Assembly: GCF_019097595.1 (NCBI RefSeq)
Contig: NC_080716.1
Location: forward strand, 13,912,901 to 13,976,900
Origin: Hemibagrus wyckioides
Taxonomy: Eukaryota; Chordata; Actinopteri; Siluriformes; Bagridae
Direction: 5' to 3'
Length of the DNA stretch: 64,000 nucleotides
This document shows positions 61,899 through 64,000 of this stretch, in pieces. How positions within the stretch are numbered: the stretch's first letter is position 1; every line of letters begins with the position of its first letter. Below the pieces are notes generated by a model that was not told the origin of the DNA, did not search any database, and worked only from the letters and a program-made list of their open reading frames with translations. The position numbers and the translations under genes are program-made.

Positions 61899-64000
61899 AT
61901 GGCATTCCATATACAATGGTCCATTCCTATTCCAGTCCCGGTTCCAGTTGAAGTTAAGCCAAGGAAAACACATCCGTTAATACAGTGCATTGTTGACAAC
62001 AAAGCAAAGAAATTAAAGAAACTTGTTGGTGAATCCAATATTAATGGACTGTACTCTTCAGCAATCTGGAATGATGATGTTTCCCTCCTGACAGCAGCAG
62101 CTGTATGTGGGAATGAAGAGATTTGTAACTTTCTCCTGAGAGAAAAAGCGGATCCCAACATACTATCCACAAATCACCTAACAGCTCTGCACTATGCTGC
62201 AAATACTCCTGGAGTTCCACTGAATATTGTGAGAAGATTAATAGCTGCAAAAGCTAATCCAGATGGTCATCAACAACAGCCTTTTACACCCTTACAGTTT
62301 GCTGCCAGTAAGGACAGACTGGACGTGTTCAAAGCACTTATAGAAGCTGGTGCAGTCCCTGAAAGAACTTATGGGGTAAAACCGGATTTGGATCAGAAAG
62401 TAGAGAATCTAATTAATAAATTACCTGTAGGAAATAAAGTAGTAGAGAAATGCAGACTGTTTTTCAATTATGCTACTATGGTTCCAAGAACAAAACAGCC
62501 AGAGGTTTTTAACTTCTGTAAGGAACATTTTTTTGAGGAACATCCTTTTACACATATTGTACTTTTTGAAGGATATTTTAATGTTGTGGGCCCATCAACA
62601 GAACTGTATCAACAGAGTAGTATAAAGTGGTTGAAAGACTCCAAGAAGACAGACATCTACATCGAGGGATTCATCAAACGCTTTCCCAGAATTCCTTTTG
62701 AACATAGGCTACAGGCATTAAACAGCTTACATGCTGTAATTTGCATGATGAGAGAAATTTCCCCTCAAATATTTAATGAGATCTTACCCATTTTGATTAA
62801 ATGTTTACTGCCAACTAATACAGTGCAGGGAAATATTTTTAATCCCCTAATACTAAGTATTCTTTGTGTGACTATGGACAAGTCCTCAAAGCAAAAGCCT
62901 GCTGCTGATAGTCTTCAGTATGATGTGCTTGAAACGTTATGCAATGCACTTATGCCTCTCACCAATCCTAACTGCTCAACTGATGTCAGCATTCTTACTT
63001 ACCGTTTATTTGCTGCTCTACATGAGTTTGTCCCAGAGCACATTCATTTATGTGGAGTAACGTCGGTGCCTGAAAGGGTTCTTCTTGCTGTAGATATAGG
63101 AACAGATGATGCAGTTAAAGAGAAACTGCGAGTACTGGACACAAATCTCAGATTTCCGCAAAGCGTCAGGACTGTAGATTGCTTGGGTGAAGCAGCAGAC
63201 AGCATGTCGTCAAAGAAGAAAAAGAAGAAGAAGAAGAAGAAAAAGAATGACAATCAACAAGACACTAGCTCAAAAGAAGATTCCAATACTACAAAGGCGT
63301 CAGTTCAGGAGTCGGATTCCAGCGTGCATCCATATACAACACACACTGAGGATTCACCAGTAAAAAGAAAATGGCTTTCATTGAGCCATCGATGGAAGCC
63401 CAAGCTAGAGAAACTTGCTAGCATAGAAGCACATGAGGTTTATCGCCTGAGGAATCTTACAATTGGTAATAGTTCTGAATTTGAGATAGCCAAAGGAAGT
63501 GATGGAACTCGTGTTTTTCTTGGACTGAGAGATGATGGCACTGAGGTAGCTGTCAAACGAATGTACAGGTCAGAATATCAAGACCTGAAAAATGAAGAGC
63601 AATTTTTACGGCTCCCTCAGCTTGATAATCCTTGTATTGTGCGCTATGTGGACTTTGCAGAGGATGACAATTTTGGATATCTTGCTCTTCAACTTTGTGA
63701 ATACACAGTGGAGGAATACATTCAAGACCATTTGCCTGAAGACACTTCTCAGCAGCTACAGGTCCTGAAGAAAATAGTAAAAGAAGTGCTCTATAGCCTA
63801 AATGCTCTTCACAGCCACGATACGAACGTGCTTCATCGAGACATCAAACCTCAAAATGTTCTGATTGGTAGGAATCATATTAATTATCAGTCCTGTCTGT
63901 AATTATTGACATAATTAAAAATATATGCATGACTGGCAAATTTTTCAGTTAACTTTTTAATGTTATTACTTTTTTAACAGATACAACCGGAAAGGCAAGA
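61899..64000 (+). CDS. Ankyrin-kinase-KEN protein, copy 3 (cut by the window end)
   Basis: Main coding exon 61899-63867 (exon starts 61884), next exon from 63981 running off the window. The exon is open for 656 codons and differs from copy 1 at about 24 residues (about 96% identity by eye). It has the same ankyrin repeats, central region, poly-Lys run (63213-63245) and kinase N-lobe (EVAVKRM; HRDIKPQN). Differences cluster in one place: FEHRLQALNSL against NEQRMTSLNTL in copies 1 and 2. The KEN exons would lie beyond the window. The copy looks functional as far as it is seen. Its promoter block is 60815-61001 and its first intron carries a dispersed repeat just before the exon. Confidence 0.87.

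Overview
The window is vertebrate nuclear DNA and almost certainly teleost. It has split genes with GT-AG introns, proteins that read as orthologues of vertebrate ACO1, SEPSECS and LGI2, and a heavy load of fish-type Tc1/mariner relics, SINEs, LINE and Ty3/gypsy debris and microsatellites. The repeat types suggest an otophysan fish such as a catfish or characin, but that is only an inference.

Layout. (1) 1-9100: the last 17 coding exons of aco1 (cytosolic aconitase / iron regulatory protein 1) on the + strand; the 5' part lies outside the window and a 26-bp minisatellite sits in the first visible intron. (2) 9130-18970: complete sepsecs (O-phosphoseryl-tRNA(Sec):selenocysteinyl-tRNA synthase), 11 coding exons. 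(3) 18970-23640: intergenic, with a copied piece of a sepsecs intron and a Tc1 element with about 270-bp terminal inverted repeats. (4) 23660-31020: complete lgi2, 8 coding exons plus a possible long 3'UTR. (5) 31380-34390: transposon debris and two tandem copies of a unit carrying hexanucleotide (GCTAAT/GCTAAC) arrays. (6) 35630-64000: three direct copies, spaced about 12-13 kb, of an unusual gene encoding ankyrin repeats, an unrecognised helical region, a poly-lysine linker, a protein kinase domain and a C-terminal KEN (IRE1/RNase L-type ribonuclease) domain. Copy 1 (37079-45316) is open throughout and predicts 904 residues. Copy 2 (53177-58481) is a pseudogene. Copy 3 (from 61899) is about 96% identical to copy 1 in its main exon and is cut by the window end.

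The aco1, sepsecs and lgi2 exon joins all keep frame (755 visible residues, 485 and 541 residues), which supports the models. sepsecs followed by lgi2 in the same orientation matches the arrangement I recall in human.

The ankyrin-kinase-KEN cluster is the most interesting part. It has the RNase L domain order but fewer ankyrin repeats, an extra central region and a linker. Its kinase core motifs are intact, and its KEN site keeps Trp, Arg and His but lacks the Asp of RNase L. The copies share a promoter-proximal block, a LINE fragment and a Tc1 relic, so the whole unit was duplicated. Blocks of near identity, even in the pseudogene, point to continuing gene conversion. The region also holds an intact Tc1 transposon (51115-52362) and a foldback element nested in an older Tc1 relic.
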